Shown here in pieces: positions 48,593 through 59,323 of a stretch of DNA of 64,000 bases. The position numbers and the translations under genes are program-made. Source of the stretch: Ophioderma brevispina (Eukaryota; Echinodermata; Ophiuroidea; Amphilepidida; Ophiodermatidae); the NCBI GenBank assembly GCA_023653785.1, contig JAMKCH010056811.1, positions 57,599-121,598 of the forward strand, given 5' to 3'. Below the pieces are notes generated by a model. The model did not search any database and was not told the DNA's origin. It saw nothing but the letters and a program-made list of their open reading frames with translations. Each line of letters starts with the position of its first letter. Position 1 is the first letter of the stretch.

Positions 48593-48850
48593 TTTTAAGA
48601 GGGATTTGTGTTCTAGCAAAAGCCTCGTCCCCACTCAAAGGTGAGATTTTTATAGCTCTAAACCATTGACTTAAGTAGAGTATGCCTACTCTTACATGCA
48701 AATTCAATCTACTCTGAGAAAAATTTGAATTTGTATTTTCTGTCCGTAAACGAACAAATTCATACAACACAGTGGTTTTGGAGCACCGTGATACAAATTT
48801 TGCTCATAATATCAAAATCAACCATCAGAAATCATAGTCGCACTGTGATT
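48593..48850 (-). mobile_element. Family B MITE, diverged
   Basis: TTTTTTAAGAGGGATTTGTG, CCTCGTCCCC, GTGAGATTTTTATAGCTCTAA, TTTGTATTTTCTGTCCGTAAA and TTGCTCATAATATC follow the order of the minus-oriented copy at 18953. The right end is not resolved. Confidence 0.55.
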
Positions 48851-50330
48851 TTCATTAATTCCTGGATGACCTTTGATCCCACTCTAAAAAAAAAAGGCAA
48901 CATATGGGATACTACCCAATTGGACAGGAAAATGCATTGACATATTGCCAACATCTTCAAGAAATTTCATAATTTGACCATTTTTAACCATGACCCATCT
49001 AATTACCTCTACATGACTTTTGACCCCACTCTTGAAGGGGTAATTGTGGGGCCTATCCCAAGGTTCATTACATCCAAGTGCCATGAAATGTGGTGCATGT
49101 GGTGAATGGGATGGGGGGGATAGTTTAGGGTTAAACACTGGACACCAACAATACCAATCAATCCCTATGTGTTTCTCTGTTCTCTTGCAGACGACACAAA
49201 CAATTCAGTTATCCCTATATGCCATATGGCCTTTGCATTTAAATAAATGACACCCTAAATAATCTAAATCTAGAAATATGTCACACACCACCTGATCCTT
49301 GCAGATGACCAAAGCTGCCCTCACAACGGGAAACTCAAGGACACATTGAGTATTGTTGATGCAGCTGAAATATAATTATACTCAATCCACATGAGATAGC
49401 CTACACATATTAAGCCATGATACATTATTGAAATGTGATTTATGATCCTCATCATCGTTCCCTGACAAGTGGTTCTCGAACCACAAGTGTCTCCTGCTTT
49501 CGCGGTCCACCTTTCCCTCACTCCTCTTTTATAACTTTATTCAGATGACCTTTGAATTGACCCTGGACCTTATTATCATATGAATTGCTCCCTATTGCCA
49601 TGCAAGGCCTAATTTGGTTGCAATGGACTTCAACTTTCAAAAATGCCATTTGATGTTTTCAAGCCCAATTAACAGACTCAGGGACCTTGACCTTGGTATG
49701 TGACTTGGGGCATACATGTCCCAAGTCTATAGCAATTGGACTTTTTTCTTCGGAAGGAGGCCAATTTGATGTTTTAGCCATTTATCTCATGACTTTGACC
49801 TTGGATAGTATAAACTTATTCGAAACATAACCTTTGAAAACACGGCCACGCGGCCATACGGGCCATACGGCCCACGGTCAGACAGAATTAAGGTCTGGTA
49901 AGTGTCACCTCCTGCAATTCTTGCATGGCAACACAAAAACCAAGTATTTTTTCATCATCGGAATTGTTCTTATAATCCAACAGCCGCTCGAGCCTTCCCA
50001 TAATGCACCCGTTTGTCTATGCCTTTCTTTTCTATAATAAACAGGTCACACAGTCTAGGAAGATGGACTAACTATGTAGCAAAGTGGCAATGCATGCGGA
50101 TATGTACAAGCCTTAAATTTTACTGAAAATGAAGAAAAACCAAAAACTCCATATAACCTTATATTGCCGGAATACTGATGTGGACTGAGTCTCCTGCTAG
50201 TACTGCACACCAATTGGTCCCAAGATCTCCCTGGCGGTACACTAGAAGAAAATACAAAAGACAAGGGTCATAATGAATGAAGTGCTCAGATATCAACACT
50301 TAGAAAATCTTTTACAGTCGCTGTCAAACA
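48851..50330. other. Spacer with repeated TGACC words
   Basis: TGACCTTTGATCCCACTCT and GACTTTTGACCCCACTCT (48868, 49016), TGACCTTTGAATTGACCCTG (49549) and CCTTGACCTTGG (49686) hint at an old dispersed repeat. GGCCATACGGGCCATACGG lies near 49851. No gene was recognised. Confidence 0.4.
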
Positions 50331-50540
50331 CCGGGGCATAGCCAGGTGGGGGAAAAGGGGGCAGCGTGTCCCTCTGAAAAATTGGAGCGGAAATCGGGAA
50401 ATAAAACACGGATATTCATGTTAAAATCAGCCCTTTTGGATCTTTTGCCCTGCGACTGTGATATTTTGATGTGATCGAGACATAATGTTTGCAATCTAGG
50501 GAATTGCCCCCTTGGAACCACGGGCTGGCTAACGCGCCTG
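50331..50540 (-). mobile_element. hAT-like MITE, relative of 6398-6624
   Basis: The left end CCGGGGCATAGCCAGGTGGG and the inverted right end CAGGCGCGTTAGCCAGCCC are imperfect inverted repeats. The interior AACACGGATATTCATGTTAAA, GGATCTTTTGCCCTGCGA and GGAATTGCCCCCTTGGAACC is the reverse complement of the element at 6398. AAACAC occurs on both flanks, possibly the remains of a target duplication. Confidence 0.7.
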
Positions 50541-51014
50541 GAAACACTATTGTCAGTATTCCTAAAGCTATCTTATCTTTGTTTTCTTTTGGTGTTAAAC
50601 AAACAATGTTGTAGTTTGAACGGATTTTCCCCTGAAATCACAATTCATTGCCCACAGTGTCCAAGAGCGAATGTATGTTGCAATGAGACATGAGCTACGG
50701 TTAAAAGTCATATTTCAATATTTTTTTTTTCACAAAAACTGCTAATTTGTAATTTTACAACAAAAAAACAAAATATCCTTTATCTTTTTAATTAGGTCCC
50801 TTGTCAGTAGCATTTTCACAAAATTTGCATTTTTAATACACAAACTATCAAAATACAATCCCTGAGCTTTAAAACGTGGATGTTAAGTCTTGTTTTCTTA
50901 GCCGTCCCTGTTTGTCAATTTGTTCGTCCACATTGTTTTTCTCCTCGTAAGTAGGTTTACCTGCTTGTTCTTTCCATTGTTCGTTCTTTGTTGGAGTGAG
51001 GTTATGGAATCCCT

Positions 51015-51365
51015 TTAAGGCGATCAGCGATTTCCTGAGGAGGGCCCTCAATTTCCAAAAAATCGTGTTTTTTGAAAATACATATGCTGTCCATAACTAA
51101 GCACGTGGGAAAATGCTAAGCTAAATCGCATTCCTTCAATAGAAATCACCACTTGTTATAAATTCCGGATCCGGATTTTGTTTTATACACAGTATCCTAT
51201 GGCTTAATATACTGTACAAAACTGTTTACTGCATTAAAGGGAAAACTCCGATTCATCCAAATTTCGGAATTGTGTATTTTAGGTTACATCTTTAGTTCCT
51301 AATTGACTATTTGTCATTATTACACAACAAAAATAATATTTTGAAAATCTCTGAGTCAGACTTAA
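51015..51365 (+). mobile_element. TTAA-flanked MITE, family D
   Basis: It begins TTAAGGCGATCAGCGATTTC and ends CTCTGAGTCAGACTTAA. GGAGGGCCCTCAATTT, ATTCCGGATCCGGATTTTGT, ATACACAGTATCCTATGGC and CTCCGATTCATCCAA match the copy at 56416 in order. Confidence 0.75.
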
Positions 51366-52550
51366 ACCACCAACGTCTCACCTTCCGCAGTACTTAATAC
51401 TGGCTCATTCTTATTAATGGGGGGGTTTAGTAAGCAAGCACGCAATATCATTGGTTGTGGCCTATTTATATGAGAGATATTAGATAGTGGTCGCGCGCAG
51501 TGGTTTACGCGCGCGTGTATAACTTAAGGTTACGCAGTGCACGCAGCCAGTACGGGTGGTTTCATTTTTGACAGCTGTGGAATATTTTTGCCCTTTTAAC
51601 TAATAATATTGACAAAAAAGTGTTTCGGTGATTAAAACAACCAAACCAAAATAAGAAGGAGGAAAAAAGATAGGATTTGTGTTTTGCCATCTAATATTGT
51701 GCCATATTGGATGGCAGTCCAATATTTATCGTAGTGGATACCGGCTGCGCCGGCATTCCATATCAAATCTGGACTGCCCATCAAATGATGACACGGCAGT
51801 TCAGTAGTGCACAACAACAAATCCTATTATTTCTTCTCTTCATTATTAATTCTAAACAGAGACGACTAACCTTGAGTAACCAATCACAGGAGCTCTTCTC
51901 CATATTATATATATAATATCGTCGCCCACTCACATACTGTCTTAGTGATCAAGACCGTTTTCGAGAAAACGCCATTGACATTTACCGGGAGATTTCATGT
52001 TTGTATATGGAATTAAACATTAGATTTACTTTTCTAATTTGCCTTATAAGAAAATTCAGATGTGAAGTTTTAACCTTGCTGGGTTTGAAAGTGCAATTGT
52101 ATTCCTGATATAAAGCTACAAAGTCATAAGTTTGTATGTGAAACGCCAAAAAAGTTGTATTTGCACATTACCACGCTAATTTCACCGTTCTATTTCAGCG
52201 TTCAGATAGATATATGTGACACCCGAAATGTTTCACGCACGAGGCAGCTAACAACGAACATAGATCCTGAATGTGAAAGCCGTAAACAGCTTGTTGGAGA
52301 ACAGCGTTAAATTATACACCTGAAAATTACGTGTAAATGAAACATCGACAGTATGTGAAATAGCGATATGCCGTTTTGAGCTAATGATCAAAATTTTAAT
52401 TATTCTCATCATTAGGTCACTTTCACGATTGTAACTTTGTGCATGTATAGACCATAATTAACATTATAAGTACATAGGCAAAATACTCAAAAAGTCAAAA
52501 GTAGATAAGACAATATGTGATGTGGGCGGACGATATATAATATCACTATA
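51366..52550. other. Unassigned spacer
   Basis: An alternating GCGCGC-rich patch is at 51492-51516. ATTGGTTGTGG with a TATATGA word downstream (51452-51474) could look promoter-like, but no supported transcript follows. Confidence 0.4.
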
Positions 52551-53320
52551 TCCTACGATAGGGACAATTCTTTTTGTTAAACATTAGAGTTTGACGGTTA
52601 GGGGCGAAATTTTTTTTAGCCAAGTTACTCCTTTGTTTGCAATTTATTCGTCAAAGATAGATATTCATTTATGCAAATGAGGATAAGATTCTCATTGGCT
52701 AAACAAGAAACATGAATATTAATTAGCATAATAAGAAAGGCTCAATAGCCTAATTGAAGTTATAATTTTTCACCTATGGTTCAATCTAGGAAAAATATTA
52801 TATATATATAGATATCACATATCCTACCTAGGGCGAAATTCCTTTGTTATGTATAGAGTTCGAACGTTAGGCGAAATTTTTTTTCGCCTTAACGTATCCT
52901 TTGTTTGCGCTTTATACAGTCAAAGGATAGGAATATACTTTATGCAAATGAAGGATAATCCATTGGCTCACAAGAAACATGAATTAATTAGCATTAATAA
53001 GACATGTCATTATAGCCTAATGAATTATTAATTTCACCCTAGGTTCAATCTAGGAAAATAATAATATCCCAATCTACGCTAGGGCGAAATTTCTTTGTAT
53101 GTTATAGAGTGCGACGTTAGGGCGAAATTTTTTTTCGCATTAACGTTATCCTTTGTTTGCGCTTTATTCCGACAAAGATATGACTATTAAATTTATGAAA
53201 TGAAGGATAATCTCATTGGATAACAAGAAAAATTTAATATTAAAAAAGCATATATAATAAAAGCTCATTAAATTTTTGCCCTATGGCAATCCGGGAATAA
53301 TATATATATATATATCTCTA
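52551..53320. repeat. Triplicated ~255-bp repeat with octamer and CCAAT motifs
   Basis: Units start near 52551, 52821 and 53071 with CTA.G.TAGGGCGAAATT or similar. Each carries CCTTTGTTTGC, a TTATTCGTCAAAGATA word, ATGCAAAT (52671, 52942; reduced to ATGAAAT at 53194), ATTGG (52694, 52962, 53215), an AT-rich segment and CAATCTAGGAAAATAATA. GTTAGGGCGAAATTT and TTTCGCCTTAACG form a hairpin at the head of units 2 and 3. No gene was recognised. Confidence 0.8.
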
Positions 53321-53914
53321 TTGTATGGGTCATAAGCTGTTCTTTAACTTGTCTTGATTGGCTATAATTACACCATAATCCAGAGAATAACACATAAATA
53401 AGGCGTAGGATCCAAGGGGTTAATTCCACGTACAGAAATTTCCTGGTTTTCAGTTTTGGAAATGGGCCATGTTAGGAGCACCCGTATCATGATACACGCA
53501 GGCCGATCAGCACTCAGTTGATAAATCCTGACACACAAGAGCCATAACAAGTGATTGTGGACACACTAAAGTTGTTTTGGCAATTTTGTGGGTTGTTGAT
53601 GTAGTATGCAGGGGTTAATTTATTGCCTGATTTCACCTGGCTAATGCCAAAGACTACATTCATTGAGTCCAAGTACAGACATTTTTGCATCCTATGAACT
53701 TTATCCAAATCGGAGCAACTTTAAAAATTTGACCCCTGTACAACTGAAATGACCCTTTATTGATTTTTGTGTTTCTAGCCTATAACTCTGAAACTTTAGG
53801 CTGTATACAGTAACATTATATACCCATAGATAGTACTGTCATTATTGGTTAAATAAAGTCACATGACAGGGTATAGTTTCACTATTTTCGCCTAAAAAGG
53901 TATATTTCTTTTTG
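53321..53914. other. Unassigned spacer
   Basis: TTTAAAAATTTGACCCCTGTACAA (about 53720-53743) is repeated at about 54222-54245, flanking the minisatellite and fold-back between them. No gene was recognised. Confidence 0.45.
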
Positions 53915-54040
53915 CTGGAATAGTACCTTTCTTGCCCGGTCTAGTAACTTTATGCCCGGTATAGTAATTTTTGGACCGATAGTAAGTTTTTGGACCGGTA
54001 TAGTAATTCTTTGACTGGTATAGTAATTTTCTGACCTAGC
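53915..54040. repeat. Minisatellite, ~22-bp unit
   Basis: About five imperfect copies of CCGGTATAGTAATTTTTGGA. Confidence 0.8.
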
Positions 54041-54060
54041 TGTAGTCTCGTTACTGCAGC

Positions 54061-54165
54061 AGAAAGGATCTATCTATGGGGTATATAAAACAAATATTAA
54101 CTGTCCTTTATTCGGGCCATAGTCAAACTCATGGACAGTCAATATTTGTATACTATACCTTTTCT
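54061..54165. repeat. Inverted repeat, ~35-45-bp arms
   Basis: AGAAAGGATC...GGGGTATATAAAACAAATAT, then TAACTGTCC, on the left is answered by GGACAGTCAATATTTGTATA, then CTATACCTTTTCT, on the right. Confidence 0.7.
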
Positions 54166-54359
54166 GAATCCTTGTGGTTAGACAAATAACATGGTATAAT
54201 TTTCAACATGATTGGATCAATTTTAAAAATTTGACCCCTGTACAAATTTGTCTTGGCCCCCTCTCCTTAAGGCACCATTTGCAGCACTTAAGAATTGTGT
54301 TTCAGGGGTTCCTGTCAGTCTGTCTACATATTTAATCACTCAAACCTTTTGTACTTGAG

Positions 54360-54780
54360 ATGTGTTACAAATGTCTGCTAGCTCCCGGGTTATTGTGAGT
54401 TCAAGCCTTGCTGCAACCAGTGAGTTGGATGTTTCATATTGAAGTCCCAAGTATGCAAATGAGGTATTGCCATTTATTCCTTCAAGCGCTACTGCACAGC
54501 ATCATACAGTGCATGACAGAATCAATTGTAATACCTCATTTGCACACTTGGGACTTCTATATGAAACATTTACCATGAGTTGTGCCCTGAGTATAAGGCA
54601 TTTTACCTCAATTACTTTACCCAAGTTAAATAAATGGGTACTGACATGAATCAATGCTGAGAAGGTAACAGAATCACTTTGGGTGAGGTGTAGTGATCCC
54701 CCTACAGCAACATTATATGGTCTGACCCACTGCTTCGAAAGAGAGATGGACACTCCATTACTGTAAACACAGGTCCATCC
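54360..54780 (+). mobile_element. tRNA-derived SINE (family S), split by a MITE
   Basis: Left part: CCCGGGTTATTGTGAGTTCAA, a degraded B-box region. Right part after the insert: GAGTATAAGGCATTTTACCTC, ACCCAAGTTAAATAAATGGG and TACTGACATGAAT, the body domain of the SINEs at 29655 and 30615. The 139-bp MITE at 54430-54568 interrupts it. Confidence 0.65.
54430..54568. mobile_element. MITE (139 bp) inside a SINE
   Basis: Terminal inverted repeats of about 40 bp: TGTTTCATATTGAAGTCCCA, then AGTATGCAAATGAGGTATT, versus the inverse of the right end, TGTTTCATATAGAAGTCCCA, then AGTGTGCAAATGAGGTATT. SINE sequence accagtgagttg on the left and accatgagttg on the right repeats around it, consistent with a target duplication of about 8-11 bp. 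Confidence 0.85.
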
Positions 54781-55079
54781 CCCTAATTCTTTTTAAAAAC
54801 TTTTTACAAGCTTATAGAGTAGTAAAAAATAACTTCTAAAACTGGAAAGTGTATAGAAAGATACTTCTTGGTAGAATAAACAGGTTTCATATCAAAATTT
54901 TTAACCATTTTGATTTCTTTTGAGGGTTTTTTTCTTTTGAGATCCTTGTAAAATTATTCACAATTTGTAATGCTTATTCAGCAGAGGGTTAAAGTTGTTG
55001 AAAGTCAAACAAACACTTCACATGCAGTGTTCTGCAGTTCTGCTATGAAGTTTCTTTCTCTTTCTTACTTTAGGTGGCC

Positions 55080-55250
55080 AAATAGTGAACTATATTCAAC
55101 TAGTGATGTTAAATATTCACCTAATATTAAATCTGAGTATTCAAGTAGTGAAGTTATGTATCCAACTAGTATAAATATTCAACTAGTGTAAATATTCAAC
55201 TATATGAATTTCAGTATTCTAGTAGTAAATTTATATATTCAACTGAAGTA
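55080..55250. repeat. Minisatellite-like TATTCAACTAGTG repeats
   Basis: About ten imperfect copies of TATTCAACTAGTG with variable spacing. Confidence 0.7.
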
Positions 55251-55432
55251 TTTAACAAGTAAAGGTCAAGTAGCTTGTGAAGTTAACTGAAATTGTGGCA
55301 AATAGATGCATTTCAAATTTTTGACATTAAAGCAATGACATGGTCTGTGATTTCGGGGTAAGATTTTCACTGAAGCGTACAACTAAACAAAGTCAACAAT
55401 TTCATTTAGAGTCAAGTCAAACAGTCATATCA

Positions 55433-55778
55433 TTAAAGGTGCATTTCGTGATTTCAGCACCTTCTGTTTTATTCATTGATCACTAGATATCCTTGAGAAA
55501 AGCTTATTCCCAAAATTTGAGCTGATCCCGATCTTGCGGTTTTGTGTTATGAGCAATTACTCATTTCCCATGGTCCCATAGGCTACTGTACTGTAATTTC
55601 TGTCCATTTACGGACAGAAAATACAAAATTGCGAATTTCTTACAGATGCGATCAAATTTGCACGTAAGATTGGGCACACATGGATTACTAAGGCTAACGG
55701 TTCAGATGATATAAAAATCTCAACATCTTTTAGGTAAGTCAGGGGGACGAGGCTGTGGATCACGAAATGCCCCTTTAA
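55433..55778 (+). mobile_element. TTAA-flanked MITE, family B
   Basis: The left end is TTAAAGGTGCATTTCGTGAT and the right end is ATCACGAAATGCCCCTTTAA. The interior TCACTAGATATCCTTGAGAA, TTTTGTGTTATGAGCAATTA, TACGGACAGAAAATACAAAA and TTTGCACGTAAGATTGG defines the family. It is the most complete copy here. Confidence 0.85.
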
Positions 55779-55851
55779 CAAAGAACTCTCTGAAAAGTTT
55801 ACCTATATGGCAGTGCTACGGTATTGGAATCAGTTGCTATCTACTCTGAGA

Positions 55852-56005
55852 ATGGCTAGGTGTTTGTTCTGATTTTTGTGTACCGTGTTTTCTCTCTGAT
55901 ATCAGAGCTTGGCACTTGCATACACTTACCACCAAGTACTGTGGGAAACAAACTTGCAGTTTGATAGTAGAAGCAATAATGCACATTCCAAGGCCCTATT
56001 TAATA
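55852..56005 (+). repeat. Dispersed repeat F
   Basis: Diverged second copy of the sequence at 37892-38030, with GATATCAGAGCTTGGCAC, ACCAAGTACTGTGGGAAAC and GTAGAAGCAATAATGCACA. Confidence 0.65.
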
Positions 56006-56415
56006 CTGTGCTAATATTGATGGCTAACCATTAAAATAGCATACTTTTGTCTGTATCTTGGGAAAGAAATGGATTTGGAAGCTGAAATTTTAGGATGACA
56101 ATGAGAAAAATATGGCCCTTCATCTGATATCCCAAAGGCAATCGAAACACACAAACCTTTAATAACCAAACTGCATAAACCCCGTAACCTTTGTTTTTAT
56201 GACAACATTAAGTTTATACATCAAGCATTCCTTCTGTAAGTCCAGAAAGATATAAACTCTTGTCATACACATTTGGCATCTTATTTGTTATAACAGGTAC
56301 AAGAGTCCCTTCTAATCCCCACTAGGCCAGCGTGGAAGAGCATAGGCCTTAATCCAGCATGGGAATGTGGTGACAGCTATTGCAGTCTACTGAAGCTACA
56401 GCTATTGCTGTCTAC

Positions 56416-56726
56416 TTAAAGGCTGACTCAGAGATTTCCCGGGGAGGGCGCCCTCAATTTTCAAACAAATTGTGTTTTTTGCATTTACATAATGCTTGTC
56501 CATATAATAATCACTGTGTGAAATAACTAAGCTCAAATCGAAGTCCTTCATATAGAAAATCACAACTTTGTTTAAAAATTCCGGATCCAGAAATTTTGTT
56601 ATACACAGTATCCTATGGCACTGTTATACTGCACATAATGTGTTACTGCATGAAAAACGAAAAATCCGATTCATCTCTAACTTGGAAAATTGAGCATTTA
56701 TATTTCTGAACTGAGTCAGCCTTTAA
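56416..56726 (+). mobile_element. TTAA-flanked MITE, family D, inside minisatellite
   Basis: TTAAAGGCTGACTCAGAGAT and the inverted right end TTAAAGGCTGACTCAGTTCA are near-identical for 16 bp. Minisatellite units continue on both sides, showing insertion into the array. Confidence 0.85.
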
Positions 56727-56860
56727 TATACAGCTATGCTGTCTACTGAAGATACACATTGCGTCTACTGAAGATTCAGCTATTGCTGTCTACTGAAGAT
56801 ACAGCTATGCTGTCTACTGAAGATACAGATATTGCTGTCTACTTGAAGATACAGCTATTG

Positions 56861-56950
56861 TAGGCACCGGGCAGTTTGCGCGATTTAAAACGACAAAATG
56901 CGCGGCCCGTATTTTAAAATGCGCGAAAAATGCGCGATTTTTAAAGTTCA

Positions 56951-56985
<35 letters not shown>

Positions 56986-57896
56986 CGCGGGGAAAAGCGT
57001 TAGTTTGCCCCACTAGTCAACCAGGAACACGAAACAAGTTTGCACAAAAAATGCTCAAACTTCCAAAGTTTAATCCTATTTCTTACTTTTTTTCTCAGGC
57101 TGAAAATTACAAGAAGCCACATCATTATCACCTATTATTCCTCGTATTCCGAAATAAAATAGTGAATCAGATTGGTAGATGGCCCGCCGCGGGCTGAGCT
57201 TGCATGTCATCCCCGAGCCGAGAAGAGAGAATATAATTTACTTTCGAACGTGGGATTGGGCAATCCCGGCCCCGGATGACATGATCCATGTGACGGGTTT
57301 TCCACTCTGCCCCGAATGTGTGGGGAAGTTGTGTTTCCTCCGGGGTTTCCTCTCTTCCGCTCCCTACCGATTTTCCGTCCGGGGGAAAATACCTGCCTGA
57401 CGCGGCCGTAGTCCGAATTTGTTTAATCCCGAAGAGATTAATTATCCCATGAATAACCAAATTATGAAGAAAATTATGAACAAGACCACGTGATGGAAAG
57501 TATCTTATCCCGCGTTCAATCTTATTATTGTTAATGCACCGAAGCGCAAAACACCATATCATGGACGCCTAACAATGGAAAATAGGTCGGGTCATCCGTG
57601 TTCAACAATCAAGGTTAGAGGTAGGGTGCTACGCTAGGATTTATTTATAAACTTGCGAATATATTTTGCATATGGACGCTTTGTGACGTCATCAATTTTC
57701 ACGCAAGTTTTGGATAATGATTTAATTAATCAATTGGTGTTTGTTTATTGGCAAATTAACATTTAAAAAAAATGGTGGTTTTTTTTTTTTTTACAAAATC
57801 GTGTGTGAAAATTCGCGATGGACCGACAAAATCGTGATAGACCAAAAAATCGCGATTTTGCGCGTTTTGCGCGGTCGCGCAAAACTCCGGTGCCTA
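56861..57896. mobile_element. hAT-like non-autonomous element (1,036 bp), inside minisatellite
   Basis: The ends are TAGGCACCGGGCAGTTTGCG and, inverted, TAGGCACCGGAGTTTTGCGC. GCTATTG precedes and follows it, a 7-base match that could be an 8-bp duplication with one base lost (the array itself contains the word). Both subterminal regions are packed with GCGCGATTTT, AATGCGCG and CGCGATTTTGCGCG words (56878-56940 and 57818-57885). A run of 32 A lies at 56952-56983. The centre (57180-57400) is GC-richer and carries frames of 73 (plus) and 131 codons (minus) that I do not recognise; no transposase is visible. Confidence 0.75.
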
Positions 57897-58802
57897 GCTA
57901 TTGCTGTCATGAAAGATACAGCTATCTGTCTACTGAAAGATACAAGCTATTGCTGTCTATGAAGAACAGCCTTGTCTTCTACTGAAGAAAGAGCTTTTAT
58001 GGTCTACTGAAGATAACAGCTATTGCTGTTTTTATTGAAAGATACAGCTATGCTGTCTTATGAAGATAGGGCTATTTGCTGTCTACTGAAGATACAGCTA
58101 TGCTGTCTACTGAAGAGATACGGCGATTGCTGTCTACTGAAGATACAGATTGCGGTCTACTGAAGATAGATACAGCTATTGCTGTCTACTGAAGATACAG
58201 CCATGCTGTCTACTGGAAGATACAGGCCATTGCTGTCTAATGACAGATACAGCTATGCTGTCTACTGAAGAAGATACATCTATGCTGTCTACTGAAGATA
58301 CAGATATTGCTGTCTACTGAAGATACAGCAATGATTACTGAAGACACAGAAAATTGTTTGTCCACTGAAGATACAGCTATTGCTGTCCATTGAAGATACA
58401 ACAGCATTTGCCGTTACTGAAGATACAGTTTGCTCTCTATGAAGGAAAGAGCTTTTATGGTCTACTGAAGATACAGCTATTGCTGTTTTCTGAAGATACA
58501 AACAAACTATTGCTGTCTCTTGAAGATAGGGTATGCTCTTACTGAAGAGAAAGAGAAAGAGCTTATGGTCTAATGAAGATACAGCTATTGCTGTTTTCTG
58601 AAGATACAGGCTATTGCGGTCTACTAAGATCAGCTATTTGCTGTCTATAAGAAGTACAGCCATTGCTGTCTACTGAAAGATGCAGCTATTGTGTCCACTG
58701 AACGCGACAGCTATTGCTGTGTAATGAACAAAAGCATTGAATATTTATTAATCTTTACTGGAGATGGCCAACGAACTAGTGTTAAAAAAAAACAACATGT
58801 GG

Positions 58803-58878
58803 CCACTTGGTCGGATTCGAAACCGGCGACCCTCTGTATTAATAGCACGGCGCTCTTCCCATTTGAGCTTACAAGCAG
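58803..58878 (-). tRNA. tRNA-like gene or relic (Lys/Asn-like)
   Basis: Seventy-six nucleotides on the minus strand. The acceptor arms CTGCTTG and CAAGTGG pair over 7 positions with G-U wobbles. The D stem GCTC/GAGC, A-box-like TAAGCTCAAATGGGAAGAGC (one extra base) and B-box GGTTTCGAATCC are present. If T33 is placed in CTATTAA, the anticodon position reads ATT, though the sequence around it resembles tRNA-Lys. The anticodon stem pairs badly. A T9 run (complement of 58784-58792) about 12 nt downstream would serve as a Pol III terminator. A pseudogene or SINE head remains more likely than a functional tRNA. Confidence 0.45.
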
Positions 58879-59323
58879 GGTTGGCACAGGAAGAGGAGCT
58901 ATAGATTTTATCTATAGGTCTTAGGTCCAAAGGTTAGATGAAAACAAGAACGTGTTACAATTAAGACTACAGCTTATTCTTCTTCTTTTTTTAATTGTCC
59001 CACTTACTGAAAAATCTGCAGTGATTGACTTTACACCAACAATATTACTAGCACAGAAGTAAATTTTATAGCTTCACCATAACTGTTTCCTCTTTGCAAC
59101 AGTGAGCTACCATCTCTGACAGATCAGTAAGGCCAATAAACACATTTACTTTGAAAATTTCACAGATATTCACTCTGATTTGCTTAAGCGTAAAAAAATG
59201 TGGGCGTGGCAATTCCACTTATAACACAAGCTCAACTGGGCCAATTGACAGGCACAACACAAGCTGTTCAAATTAGTCTTTCATCGTAGCATATAAAAGG
59301 CTACTGAGTACACACACGATACT
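58879..59323. other. Unassigned spacer
   Basis: No gene or repeat was recognised. Confidence 0.4.

Larger units (their letters stand above)
56365..58735. repeat. 25-bp minisatellite interrupted by two mobile elements
   Basis: Unit GATACAGCTATTGCTGTCTACTGAA (25 bases: GATACAGCTATTGCTG followed by TCTACTGAA) is repeated well over 30 times at 56365-56415, 56727-56860 and 57897-58735. Units vary mostly by single-base insertions or deletions. The CAGC...GCTG within the unit can form small hairpins. The 70-codon frame across it is a repeat by-product. Confidence 0.9.

Noticed and set aside
51440..51520. Promoter with CCAAT, TATA-like and GC-rich words
   Set aside because: No transcript or coding frame follows; such words are frequent in AT-rich DNA.
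52551..53320. CRISPR-like array
   Set aside because: Period is ~255 bp with diverged units; no short identical repeats with unique spacers, and the genome is animal.
57167..57562. 131-codon minus-strand frame in the hAT-like element
   Set aside because: No transposase motif is visible and a 73-codon plus frame covers the same bases. Kept only as a point to check.
58289..58501. Repetitive 70-codon peptide
   Set aside because: Pure translation of the 25-bp minisatellite.
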